From Hydractinia symbiolongicarpus (lineage: Eukaryota; Cnidaria; Hydrozoa; Anthoathecata; Hydractiniidae), in assembly GCF_029227915.1 (NCBI RefSeq), contig NC_079881.1:15043501-15107500 (forward strand): a stretch of DNA of 64,000 bases, given 5' to 3'. Made by a program: the position numbers and the translations under genes. Under the pieces are notes generated by a model, which had not been told where the DNA came from, ran no database searches, and was given only the letters and a program-made list of their open reading frames with translations. The first letter of the stretch is position 1; the number at the start of each line of letters is the position of its first letter. Of the stretch, positions 23,661 through 32,840 are shown piece by piece.

Positions 23661-25508
23661 GTCTCAAGAAAACGACTTAATACATCGTAGTCCATTGAGA
23701 TTGAAAGAAATGGACAGATGGCAACTTCTCTGTCCTTGTTGAAACACGTGGTTCACGTGTAGTCTCCATAATAGGCTGTCAAAGGACCTATTATGCGTTT
23801 CAAAGGACTGTGTACGTAGTTAGCAGCGTTCATAGAGCCTGGCGTTCAAGAAAACGACTTAAGACATCGTAGTCCATTGAGATTAAAAGGAATAGACCGA
23901 TGGCAACTTGTGCGGGCTCTTGCAATCACGTGATTTACGTGTAGGCTCCAAATTAAGACGTAAAAAGCCATATTACAGGCTTTAAAGACCTGTGCACGTA
24001 GTTAGGAACGTTCTCAGAGCCTGGCGTTCAAGAAAACGACTTAATACATCGTAGTCCATTGAGATTGGAGGAAACAGCCGAATGGAACTTGTCAGAGTTC
24101 GTGGAATCACGTGATTTACCTGGAGATTTCATATTAGGCCGTAAAAGGCCATATTACAGGCTTTAAAGGACTGTGCACGTAGTTAGCAGCGTTCATAGAG
24201 CCTGGCGCACAGGAAAACGACTTAGTATATCGTAGTCCATTGAGATTGAAAGGAACAGACCAATGGGAACTTGTCTGTGCTCGTGGAATCACTTTATTTA
24301 CGTATAGACTCCATGTTAGGCCGTAAAAGGCCATATTACAGGCTTTAAAGGCCTGTGGAAAAAATTAGCAGCGTTCTTGCAGCCTGGCGCTCAAGAAAAC
24401 GAATTAATACATCGTAGTTCATTGAAATTGAAAGGAATAGGCCGATGACCTCCTGTCTGTGCTCGTGGAACTCCCTGACTTAAGTGCAGTCTTCTTATTA
24501 GGCAATAAGAGGCTGTATTACACGGTTTAAAGGTCTGTCCGCGTAATTATGAACGTTCTCAGAGTCTCAAGAAAACGACTTAATACATCGTAGTCCATTG
24601 AGATTGGAGGGAACAGCCGAATGGAACTTGTCAGAGTTCGTGGAATCACGTGATTTACGTGTGGACTCCATATTAGGCCGTAAAAGGACATATTACAGGC
24701 TTTAAATGACTGTGCACTTAGTTAGCAGCGTTCATAGAGCCTGGCGCAAAGGAAAACGACTTAGAATATCGTAGTCCATTGAGATTAAAAGGAACAGACC
24801 AATGGGAACTTGTCTGTATTCGTTGAATCACTTTATTTACGTTTAGACTCCATTTTAGGCCGTAAAAGGCTATATTACAGGCTTTAAAGGTCTGTGGAAG
24901 AAGTTAGCAGCGTTCTTGCAGCCTGGCGCTCAAGAAAACGAATTAATACATCGTAGTTCATTGAAATTAAAAGGAATAGGCCGATGACGTCCTGTTTGTG
25001 CTCGTGGAACTCCCTGACGTAAGTGTAGTCTCCTTATTAGGCCGTAAAAGGCCGTATTACAGGGTTTAAAGGTCTGTCCACGTAATTAAGAACGTTCTCA
25101 GAGCTTGGCGCTCAAGAAAACGACTTATTATATCGTAGTGCATTGAGATTGAAAGGAATAGACCGATGGCAACTTGTGCGGGCTCTTGGAATCACGTGAC
25201 TTACGTGTAGGCTTCAAATTAGGATGTAAAAAGCCATATTACAGGCTTTAAAGACCTGTGCACGTAGTTAGGAACGTTCTCAGAGCCTGGCGTTCAAGAA
25301 AACGACTTAATACATCGTAGACCATTGAGATTAAAAGGAATAGAACGATGTCAACTTGTCCGGGCTCGCGGAATCACTTTATTTACGTTTTGACTCCATA
25401 TTAGGCCGTAAAAGGCCATATTACAGTCTTTAAAAGCCTATGGAAGAAGTTAGCAGCGTTCTTGCAGCCTGGCGCTGAAGAAAACGAATTAATACATCGT
25501 AGTTCATT
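23661..25508 (+). repeat. Satellite left of the transposon, matching its right flank
   Basis: About ten monomers. From about 24.53 kb to 25508 the sequence matches 32.97-33.952 kb at a constant offset of 8444 bp (cgtaattatgaacg at 24542 and 32986; gaagaaaacgaatt at 25477 and 33921). After subtracting the inserted element (7357 bp plus TT) the true spacing is 1085 bp, i.e. six monomers. Several units carry the shortened variant gagtctcaagaaaacg, which lacks the usual ggcgct. Confidence 0.85.
25507..25508. other. Probable 2-bp target-site duplication (TT), left
   Basis: TT precedes the left TIR, and TT (32866-32867) follows the right TIR. The uninterrupted monomer (cattgaaattg) has only one TT at this place, so one TT is extra. 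A 2-bp match could in principle be chance, but the empty-site comparison supports it. Confidence 0.7.
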
Positions 25509-25533
25509 CTCGGGCAACTTACGGACAGTCTCC
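25509..25533 (+). repeat. Left terminal inverted repeat (25 bp)
   Basis: Starts CTCGGGCAAC and ends GACAGTCTCC. It is the exact reverse complement of 32841-32865. The following two A residues also match the other end, after which similarity stops. Confidence 0.97.
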
Positions 25534-26015
25534 AAAACGTGGTTTTACTAAGCGCACCAACCTGACTGATAATAAAACATCCTGGTTTTTTTTATTCGTT
25601 CAGGTGAAGGATCGATTTTTGAAAAAAAGCTGTTTAAAATTTTTTAGTTGTATTTAAGTCGATATAGCCTCGCTTTCGTGATTTTATTCACCTTTTTAAT
25701 TCGGTAAAACCCATATAAATAAATACGCGATCAACTATAAACGGCTTTTTTTTAAGTCGTCGACATATTATCTGTGGATTAAAAAAATATCCGATGACGC
25801 CACATACCCCTAAGTGGTGCGAACTGTAAAACACGACGTTTTCTTTGATTTTTCGTCATTTTCAGTACTTTGACGTCATTTTTACTACGGTGTCGGATTT
25901 TTTTCCCGTTATATTAAAAGACGCGCAAAAACTGCGGGAAAAGAAAAACATAAATATGGTAGCTTCAGCGGGAAATTTTTTTTGTGGAATAAAGTAAGAA
26001 CGAATAACGAATATC
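25534..26015 (+). promoter_or_regulatory. Left subterminal region and presumed promoter
   Basis: Non-coding, about 480 bp. It holds aaaacgtggttttac (25534-25548), gtaaaacac (25826-25834, reverse complement at 32821-32829), a full palindromic CRE-like site TGACGTCA (25871-25878) and a TATA-like tatattaaaag (25910-25920) about 100 bp before the ATG. Several T-runs are present. An in-frame TAA at 25995-25997 closes the reading frame upstream of the start codon. Promoter function is inferred. Confidence 0.5.
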
Positions 26016-26901
26016 ATGGCAAACGTTTTTGAATGCGCTTTTATGCGTGCTGAAGTATTGAATGGGATGAAAAATATAAGTCATCATCACTGTGACTTGC
26101 GTTTTTCAAATTTTATGGCGATGTTTCCTGATGTATCCATAACGAAAAATCATTTTGACAGAAAGTCCAAGGAACTTACTGCGTTTGTGAGAAAAAAAAA
26201 GTGGAACGGTAAAGTAAGGGAAAAATACCTAGATGATTTTTCTCAAGACAATTGGAAGAAACTCAAAGATAATGAGAAGATTAGGCATACTATACATGCA
26301 TGTCAAGCATGCAGTTTATTAGAAAAAAATAAAAATACATTTCCTGTTTCAACATCACACAGAACAAAAAAAATCAACAATGTTAAAAAACCATTAACAG
26401 ATATATCAAACACTGTAAATAGTACGAATAATAAAACTCCAACTACAACAAATAATACGTCCACACCTGTAAATGTAACATATAACAACATATCAACGAT
26501 TACTACTCCAAACAGTATCAACACAACACCAGTTCATCCAATCACCATAAATTTGACAATTCCTCAAACAAAGACTGACATGTCATATATGAAAACAACG
26601 GCAGAATCTGTACTTAATAGTATCAACTCAAAATGGGACAGTATATATGACACTCCATTCACAAAGGTTCTCACAAAGGTCAAATCAGCTAATATTGCTC
26701 AAGTGAAGTCCAAGTCTGATAAAAAGAAAGAGCTTAGAGAACGGAATAAAATAATAAAAAAATCCTTGGAAAAAAAATGTTTTGGTGAAAATAAAGCAAC
26801 AGACACAATCTTTGGCATCAGACAATCAAAAGCTTCCTACAAAAAATCAAGATCGATTCAATACTTTGAAAGTAAAGAAAATTCAATTAAAAGAATGATA
26901 G
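26016..26901 (+). CDS. Exon 1: N-terminal Cys/His motif and Asn/Thr-rich linker
   Basis: Encodes residues 1-295 plus one base. A short motif WKKL-x3-EK-x2-H-x4-C-x2-C (residues 80-99; W80, H91, H94, C96, C99) may bind metal. An HHHCD cluster sits at 23-27. Residues about 125-190 are low-complexity, rich in Asn, Thr, Ser and Ile. The end is strongly basic (KKKELRERNKIIKK). Splice donor ATAG|GTATAG at 26901/26902. Without splicing, the frame would stop at 26924. Confidence 0.85.
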
Positions 26902-29900
26902 GTATAGCTATATATATTTTTTAATTTTAATCTTTCACCTGTACTGTATCTCCATTCACCTACAGGCACTGGTTTTTCTTGAATGGTATTATTTTATTGT
27001 TGCATTTTTTGAATATAAATTTATAAATAATTATATACACGCATATATATATATATAAACAAATATTAAAATGAAAAAATAAGCAATCAACATATATCAT
27101 GATGAAGTATATAACCCCACGAAATTAACACGCAGAAATAATTAAAACTATGTTATGAAAATAAGTTGCTGTGTGAATAAATGCAAAAAAAATAGCAAAA
27201 ATAAATAAAACCTTAGGTTCGTAGAATTCAGTCTCGCAAATCATTATTGACTAAACTAAAAACTGTAAAAATTATTTTAAACAAAATATATTAAGGAGTT
27301 GTTTCTAACCATAGGGCGGACAAAATTACAACAAAATCAAGACGTAGATGACACACCAATCAAGAAAAAACGACATAGTCCAGATCCAAACAAATTAAAT
27401 TTCGATCGTCATGCTCTACTTGAAGAAGTGTTAGGAATGGATGTTGGTAGTAAGGTATATCTTCATGTATCTGTTAACATTTGTGTTGAACACATTGCCA
27501 TTTATATCATTGTCCAATTTTGAACAAAAAAATAACTTGTGTGACACATCGATTTATTTCCTCTTGCAGATAAATTACTCTGACTTGGCCCGAAAATATC
27601 ATATACCTGGAACTACTGGAAATACAGTTGTTAAGGAATTTCTCGAAGATAACGGTGTTGATTTATCAAAATTTGCAAACAATTTTGTTAACCCATGCAA
27701 ATATCGTCGAAAATATGAAAAGTTTCCAGGTGAGTACCTAAAAAAAAGAAGAATTGATATATAATGTACGCTTCCAACATTGTGTCTTGTCATCAAATCT
27801 GTATAATTTATAGCAAAAGATTCTTAAATTCTTTCAAGTGTTACAGTAGATTTCTGTGTGTAGAACAATGTTTACCTAAAACACATTGCATCTTCACAAT
27901 ACTTTTAGAAATATGTATTATACAAAAAGAGGATGTATATATCGTAGCGTTTGTACAATCAACTTAACATTCCTTGTTCAGAAAGAGAGATATTGAGAAC
28001 ATTTCATTTTTTACAGATGGAAGTGGAGTGTCGGTTCCTATGCCCCCTACATTTGAAAAAATAAAAGAGGAGATACTGAAGAAGATTGAATCTGGAGATA
28101 TTCTATTAGGATCTTTGGTTGAGCCAAAAAAATATAAAAAAGCTGTGATAAAGAATGGAGTGATTTTCAATGAAGAATTCACAGTATCTGGTCGTTGTAT
28201 ACCACTGAGTGACATTCGCAGAAAGATTTTTGAAGAACATCAAAGTTTGGGGATTATGAGAAATCCAAAAGGTGCTTTGACAAGATACTTCATACTATGG
28301 TCTGATCATGCATCACTTTTGAGTGCTGGCCATTTACTATTGACTGTCAAAGTTGTTTACGATGACAAGTTATTTTATACAGATGAGGAAATGTATGCAA
28401 AAACAGGTATGTCATTTAGAAGTATTGTTATTGATCACCAAAATTCTAGATATCTAAAATCAAAAATATTTACTTTTTTTACTTTGATAGTAGACATTAA
28501 ATGCCACTTAATAATGTTCGCTAAATTAAATTTTAGGAATTTGTCATGATGTTCAAGAACTTGTGGAGCGTCCATCCGTTTATATTATTGGTTTTGCCCA
28601 GGATAGCATTGCAGAGAAGCTTTCATATGTCGAAACCAGACTTAATGACATTAGAAAATTGTCTGACCCATTAATTGTCAATGATAAGAAAGTGGTTGAT
28701 GTGATAAGGTTTTTTCATGGTATGTTGATGGAATTCAATTCACACAAGTTTAATCTGCATAATGCAACAATTTATTTAAAAAAGGATAACAGGAATTCAT
28801 TTATATTTTAGGTGACCATCCTGAAATACAATACGAGAGTGGTAACTCTCATGGTGGAAACTTTCCCTGTCTTTGTGGATGCAAAAAATCAAGATTTACA
28901 GATATAGCCCATGTCTACAGTAACAAAATAGTGTCCTTGGAACAAAGAAGGAAGAAGGTACATAAATTTCAAAATAAGTTGTTCGTTATTTGTAATTTTG
29001 ACAAAAAGTATAGAAAATTATTTATTCCAGGTAAATGAAACAAAATATGAATGACAAATTTATAGATTTCTATTACATAACATTAACTATTTTTAACTAA
29101 CTATTTTTGATTATTTTAGGTAATATCAGGCCCAGCAGGACAACAACAAAAAGCTGTGTCTCCATTTCAACAACTCAATGTGGAGAAACTGGGTCTTGAA
29201 GTAAATTACAGAAACCTTGACCGTGACTTACCAGTTCATCAAAAGTTGCACAAAAAGGACCTTGAACAGCTACTAAAAAATCATTTGACAGGTTAGGGCT
29301 ATTTTATTTTTGATAAACTAAAATAACTTTTGCAAATTTTGGCCTTTTTCGCAAAAGTTTTATATAAGTTGATGTTAGTTGATATTTGTCTGAAAATTTT
29401 TCTACAAATAAAGCAAAAGAAAATCAGATATGTTGAGGAAAATTGAAAAGCATAAAAACAATTCTGATTTTATTTTCAAAATTACACTCATTAAAATTTA
29501 TAAATTCAGTCAACAATTTTTTTTAAAGGAATTATCCGTGTTCCAGCTCTTTGCTTTGGAAATGAACATAGTACAATGGAGTCCTTGAATCTTGCTAATT
29601 ATGAAGTGATGCCGATTGAACCACTGCATGATTGTAAAGGACATATCAAGAATTTGTGGGATGTTTTGCATGAAGTGTTGACACCTCAAGAGAATAAAAT
29701 TTTTCAACAGTCCCTAGATGCCACATATGGTTCGAAGGACAAGGTGAGAGGATCTGACTATCGGCTGTCATCAATAGTTGTTTACCAATCAATGCAAAGC
29801 ACTTGCAGAAAGGAAATCAAAGAGTTGTTGTACACATTGATGGAGCTAGTTCGGTTATCATATCTTAAATCCCAAAAAAGGTCCCCACGAATTATTCTAC

Positions 29901-31903
29901 GATTACATAATATTAGTTTCCAGCATGCCATGTTGTGCCAAGATCTGTTTGGGCATAATTTAAAGTCAATGTCTACACAAAAGCTTTATGGCATTTATTA
30001 TCATGGCTTGACAACACATTTAGCAGAAGTATCGAGAATTATCTCACCAAGCTCCTTACACACAGAGAATGAAGAACAGCTATTCAGCAAAATTAATCAA
30101 ATAAGTTTGAGAACATCAGCCAGATCCTTAGAATCCATACGTGATAATAGCATCATCCGTATTCAAGCTGAACAGAAATTTATTGCCAAAGAATGTTCTA
30201 GAAAATCAACTAACACATCTAAAATATCGAAATTTTCAGAGAGTGTACTTGGTAAGTCTAAAATATCTGTTTCTACTGGCTTTCTAATTCATGTTGGCAT
30301 TCAGAAATTGCTGAGACGAATGTCCACATGAAAACAAAAGTTTTCAATTCACATTGGCAAATATTTAACTGTTATTTGTGTACTGCAGCATTTGGCCGCA
30401 AAACAAATATAAATTGCAAATGTCGAACACGAGTTTGCCAACGCAAAACAGGAAAATGTCATTTTACGTAGGCAATGTTCTGTCGTCATGGAATAAACTG
30501 AAACAGAAAGGCTGTTCTATGTGATAATTAAATATATTTTGAAGTGCTTGACTTAATAAAAAGTCTGGTTTGATATTCAAACATTAATCTTTCTAATTTT
30601 GTTTAAAATTTTAACATGTGATAAAAAGTGTATGATTGTCATTTTGTTTCGAAATAAACTTTTTTGAATTTTCAGATGAGAAAAGAAGTTGTTTTAACAT
30701 TAACTTACCTCTACGGAAATATCAGGCACACTTGGAAAGAATTGCAGATTTTTTGCTCTATGGTAATGGTGTTTGGTGGCATAGAGAAAATGATATTATC
30801 ATATTTCATGATGGAAAAGAGGATGATGATTTCAGAGTTGAAGGGCCTTTGATGACAAATTTCAAACAAGACAACCTGCAATCAGTAGCAAAAGATGTAG
30901 AAGCTTGTTGGAAGAAATGCGTTGATCGTGGTATTGAATTGCCAATCACAAAGATAAATACTTTCGACGAAAATGGAGATTTAATAGAATGCAAGGCACT
31001 TGAAGAAGTAAGTAATACGTCATTCTTGGCTTACTGTCTGTAGGATGGGTATATTAATAGCCCCCAACTCAAATTCCTCTGTATCAAGTCTATCTCTACA
31101 CTTTCTTACCCAATTATCCTCCTTCATTCTTGCAAGTGTCCTAACCAACTTAATCTACTTATATCTGGACAACATCTATCTTTAATTCTACAGATACCTA
31201 GCCTGCTTCTTAGCTCATATGAACTCTTTCTTACTCTCAGACTGGCGTTACAAATCCAAAAGCAAACATAACAAGTAATATCAAACTGATGGCTGATGAT
31301 GATAATGCAGAATATGATAATGCGTATATATCACATGATAATAATGAAGAGATAGAAATGGAGATAGATATCACATTAGAACAGCAACCTTCCTTATTGG
31401 ATTTAGAAGTTGACCAAGCTGTTCATTTTAAGAAAGAAACATCAAACACAATTACATTGGAACAACAACCTTGCATAGCTGACTCAGTTACTAATCCTAA
31501 AAAAACTGCAGAAAATAGTAAGTTGGAAAAGATCTGTAGAGACAGACAGACGAAAGCTGACCAAAACCCAATTCTTGAATCAGGTGTATGCAAGAACATA
31601 ATGTATGTTCTTGGCTATTCAGATAAATTGAAGGACTTCGACCGTCATCATATGTCATATAAGCTGACTAAAAGTGAACATTCAAGAAAAAAATGTAGAG
31701 CATTTATCATTCATTTTCGTGAAAAAGTGATGGCTGTTCAGCATGAAGCAGAAAAAGCTACGAAAGATTGGGAAAAAGACTTCATAGCAAAAAATTTTAA
31801 GATGCCGAATACAGAAGAGCTTAAATCAAATAAAATTTACATGGAGAAATATAAATTAAATTACCACGCCAAAAAAATTCTTGAACAATGGACAAATATT
31901 TAG
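26016..31903 (+). CDS. Transposase-like protein, 10 proposed exons, about 1264 aa
   Basis: Proposed exons: 26016-26901, 27315-27454, 27570-27729, 28017-28406, 28537-28719, 28812-28957, 29120-29291, 29529-30251, 30676-31007, 31241-31903. All introns are GT-AG, phases match at all nine junctions, and the joined frame (3795 nt) has no internal stop. The ATG has A at -3 and G at +4, with an in-frame TAA just upstream. Protein order: WKKL...EK..H...C..C motif (residues 80-99), Asn/Thr-rich linker (about 125-190), basic segment (about 225-265), helix-turn-helix-like stretch (about 343-375), IPLxxIRRK (457-465), SDHA (D492), FFHGD (D588), CLCGC cluster (606-610), LHDxKGH (725-731), TENEE (872-875), GVWWH region, acidic then basic tail. 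Location between perfect TIRs makes it the element's own gene. The role in transposition is inferred; catalytic residues are candidates only. Splicing is predicted from sequence, without transcript evidence. Confidence 0.85.
26902..27314 (+). other. Intron 1, AT-rich, with (AT)n microsatellite
   Basis: 413 bp, GT...ATAG. It includes an AT dinucleotide run at about 27043-27057 and several AATAAA-like strings. No coding signal seen. Confidence 0.75.
27315..27454 (+). CDS. Exon 2 of transposase-like gene
   Basis: 140 bp. Joins exon 1 in phase (g|gg for Gly) and ends in phase 0 at AAG|GTATAT. Encodes a basic, Pro-containing stretch (IKKKRHSPDPNK, a possible nuclear localisation signal) followed by HALLEEVLGM. 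The acceptor ...ccatag is pyrimidine-poor, so this is the weakest acceptor of the model. Confidence 0.75.
27570..27729 (+). CDS. Exon 3: helix-turn-helix-like segment
   Basis: 160 bp, acceptor ctcttgcag, donor CCAG|GTGAGT. Encodes NYSDLARKYHIPG followed by NTVVKEFLEDNGVDL, with the spacing of a helix-turn-helix (DLARKY, turn, NTVVKEF). It probably contributes to DNA binding; this is inferred from pattern only. Confidence 0.85.
27730..28016 (+). other. Intron 3
   Basis: 287 bp from GTGAGT to a pyrimidine-rich acceptor (tttcattttttacag). A short open frame inside (from 27764) has no recognisable features and is treated as chance. Confidence 0.8.
28017..28406 (+). CDS. Exon 4: start of putative catalytic core
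   Basis: 390 bp, residues 396-525. Carries IPLSDIRRK (457-465), then ILWSDHASLLSAGHLLLTV (D492, H493, H501) and VVYDD (510-512). The SDHA/GHLLL block followed by YD is the most conserved-looking part and is a candidate for the first acidic catalytic residue of a DDE/D-type core. This assignment is inference. Confidence 0.85.
28537..28719 (+). CDS. Exon 5 of transposase-like gene
   Basis: 183 bp. Opens with GICHDVQELVERPSVYIIG and ends KVVDVIRFFH, the last codon position linking to GD in exon 6. The donor CATG|GTATGT is clean. The intron before it (28407-28536) is 130 bp. Confidence 0.87.
28812..28957 (+). CDS. Exon 6: FFHGD and cysteine cluster
   Basis: 146 bp; too short a frame to stand out alone, but it joins both neighbours in phase. 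It completes FFHGD (D588, candidate second catalytic acid), then QYESGNSHGGNF, the cluster C606-L-C608-G-C610 and DIAH (617-620). The C-x-C-x-C with the following H could coordinate zinc. Donor AAG|GTACAT. Confidence 0.88.
29120..29291 (+). CDS. Exon 7 of transposase-like gene
   Basis: 172 bp, acceptor ttgattattttag. Starts VISGPAGQQQKAVSPFQ and continues NVEKLGLEVNYRNLDRD, ending HLTG across the junction. Also too short to be obvious alone; phase 0 in, phase 1 out. Donor ACAG|GTTAGG. Confidence 0.85.
29292..29528 (+). other. Intron 7
   Basis: 237 bp, very AT-rich, ending in a T-rich tract and aaag. Nothing else recognised. Confidence 0.8.
29529..30251 (+). CDS. Exon 8: LHDxKGH and TENEE motifs
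   Basis: 723 bp, residues 693-933. Contains PIEPLHDCKGHIKNLWDVL (H726, D727, H731), an alpha-helical middle, then SSLHTENEEQLFSKINQIS (E872, E874, E875) and a basic tail. The TENEEQLF block is a candidate site for the last acidic catalytic residue. The ATG at 29576 is internal, not a start. Donor CTTG|GTAAGT is a strong consensus; reading through it gives a stop at 30331. Confidence 0.88.
30389..30471 (+). CDS. Alternative or relict cysteine-rich terminal exon in intron 8
   Basis: After a consensus acceptor (gtgtactgcag|ca) the frame, joined to exon 8 in the correct phase, reads AFGRK and then CKC-x4-C-x6-C before a TAG at 30469-30471. AATAAA follows at 30492-30497. This could be a real alternative 3' end giving a protein of about 960 aa with a Cys-rich tail. 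It could also be a decayed exon: beyond the TAG the same frame still shows another Cys/His cluster (FCRHG). Cys-rich tails of this type occur in several transposase families. It was noticed by reading, with no transcript support. Confidence 0.45.
30492..30497 (+). terminator. Possible intronic poly(A) signal
   Basis: AATAAA about 20 bases after the TAG of the alternative Cys-rich exon; another AATAAA lies at about 30554. In AT-rich introns such hexamers also occur by chance. Confidence 0.3.
30676..31007 (+). CDS. Exon 9: GVWWH region
   Basis: 332 bp, residues 934-1044, acceptor gaattttcag. Encodes LPLRKYQAHLERIADFLLYG, then NGVWWHREND, an acidic DGKEDDDF, and ACWKKCVDRGIELPITKI. The paired Trp block and the regular spacing look like a conserved C-terminal domain of the same protein. 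The phase fits both exon 8 and exon 10. Donor GAAGAA|GTAAGT is a strong consensus. Confidence 0.87.
31241..31903 (+). CDS. Exon 10: acidic/basic C-terminal tail
   Basis: 663 bp including the TAG at 31901-31903. Acceptor ttcttactctcag, phase 0. The first part is acidic (DDDNAEYDNA, NNEEIEMEID); the second part is basic and helical (KLTKSEHSRKKC, HEAEKATKDWEKD). No known domain recognised. Confidence 0.82.
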   Translation, partial: TGVTNPKANITSNIKLMADDDNAEYDNAYISHDNNEEIEMEIDITLEQQPSLLDLEVDQAVHFKKETSNTITLEQQPCIADSVTNPKKTAENSKLEKICRDRQTKADQNPILESGVCKNIMYVLGYSDKLKDFDRHHMSYKLTKSEHSRKKCRAFIIHFREKVMAVQHEAEKATKDWEKDFIAKNFKMPNTEELKSNKIYMEKYKLNYHAKKILEQWTNI

Positions 31904-32840
31904 TTTTTCAGCAAAAGGATCAATATGCGCTTTTAAATTTTAAGAAGCATATTTTTCAACAAATTAGCCAGAGCTAGCTAAAATAAAAACATTTGATATA
32001 TATATATATACAAAACTTTTTTTCTGATACGTTTCGTATGGGAAATGTATTTTTATATTATTGTGGATCATCATTTTGCACAAACGAAAAAACAAGAACA
32101 ACACGAGAAGGAAATTAATACCTTTAAAAAGATATCAAAGTATTTGTTGTTGCTTTGACGGGCTTAATACGCAATAATCTTGTATTGTGCAAAACTTAGA
32201 AGAAATAGCTAGCTAGCTAACAGTCTTAAAAAGGTCCATTTTTACAATCCATTATGTGGGTTATATATCTGCACCCTAAATCAAGAGAATACTAGCTAAA
32301 CTGCTTTTCTAATTAAGCTACTCTTTCGTACAGAGGTAGGATTTGCACCCACAACTATTTAGCTAAGTAATCTGCAGTGATCTAAGAACTACATAAACAG
32401 TTTAATTTCTTGACTAACTGTTTTTATATTGTATATATCTATCTATGTATATATCTATGTATATAACAGCCAGAAAGGCTATGTATAGCTCTGACAGTTA
32501 CAAAGTTTAGGTAAACACTTCCAGAAATATATAGCTAGCTTTTGCTATAGCTACTATATATATAATTTTGACAGGTAGCTATAGGCAAATAGAATATAGA
32601 AAATTTCAAATATATAGAATAAATAATATTACAAACCTTGTTTTTACTGCGTGATCACAAATACCTTAACAGCCAAATGTATGGTACAACCAACCATTTC
32701 TGTCAACACAAAAACACAAAAATGGCGGCACCTTCTTGTCTTCTTCACAAACTTGAAACGACAAAAAGCACGTCAGATAGCAAAACGCGGTAGACGATTA
32801 TGATAAAACGCGGTATACCCGTGTTTTACCCGAAATAATT
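31904..32840. other. 3' non-coding and right subterminal region
   Basis: About 940 bp without a frame worth annotating. It contains an AT run (about 31995-32010), tagctagctagct (about 32206-32218), TATC/TATG repeats (about 32430-32465), a YY1-like AAAATGGCGGC (about 32719-32729), two direct copies of aaaacgcggta (32782-32792 and 32805-32815) and gtgttttac (32821-32829). The last motifs are shared with the left end. Confidence 0.7.
31982..31987 (+). terminator. Poly(A) signal of the transposase-like gene
   Basis: AATAAA 78 bases after the stop codon, in a suitable place for 3'-end formation of the main transcript. Confidence 0.55.

Larger units (their letters stand above)
1..25508 (+). repeat. 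182-bp satellite array, left part
   Basis: Tandem head-to-tail monomers: the landmark attgagatt recurs at 1, 182, 364 (as attgaagtt) and 546, giving a period of about 182 bp. By length this part holds roughly 140 units (not counted one by one). Landmarks of a unit in order: cgtagtccattgagatt, rAAAGGAAyAG, a variable 25-base stretch, gaatcacgtgatttacgtg, tagactccatattaggccg, aggccatattacaggcttt, aaaggcctgtgcacgtag, ttagcagcgttc, gagcctggcgctcaagaaaa, cgacttaatacat. All units read in the same direction. The left boundary is outside the window; the right boundary is the transposon at 25509. No gene was found here. The frames of 60-95 codons are repeat by-products. Confidence 0.97.

Noticed and set aside
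26303-26524. 73-codon hydrophobic minus-strand frame
   Set aside because: Antisense shadow of the Asn/Thr-rich linker of exon 1; Asn/Thr codons read as Val/Leu/Phe on the other strand.
29510-29707. Minus-strand frame opposite exon 8, and others at 27599, 27964 and 30806
   Set aside because: Antisense shadows of phase-consistent exons, with no independent signals.
30664-30852. Plus-strand 62-codon frame overlapping exon 9
   Set aside because: Alternative frame of exon 9; the frame used here joins exons 8 and 10 in phase and contains the GVWWH block.
26016-31903. Host gene interrupted or captured within the satellite
   Set aside because: The gene lies fully between perfect TIRs and the empty site is restored by removing the whole segment, so it came with the element.
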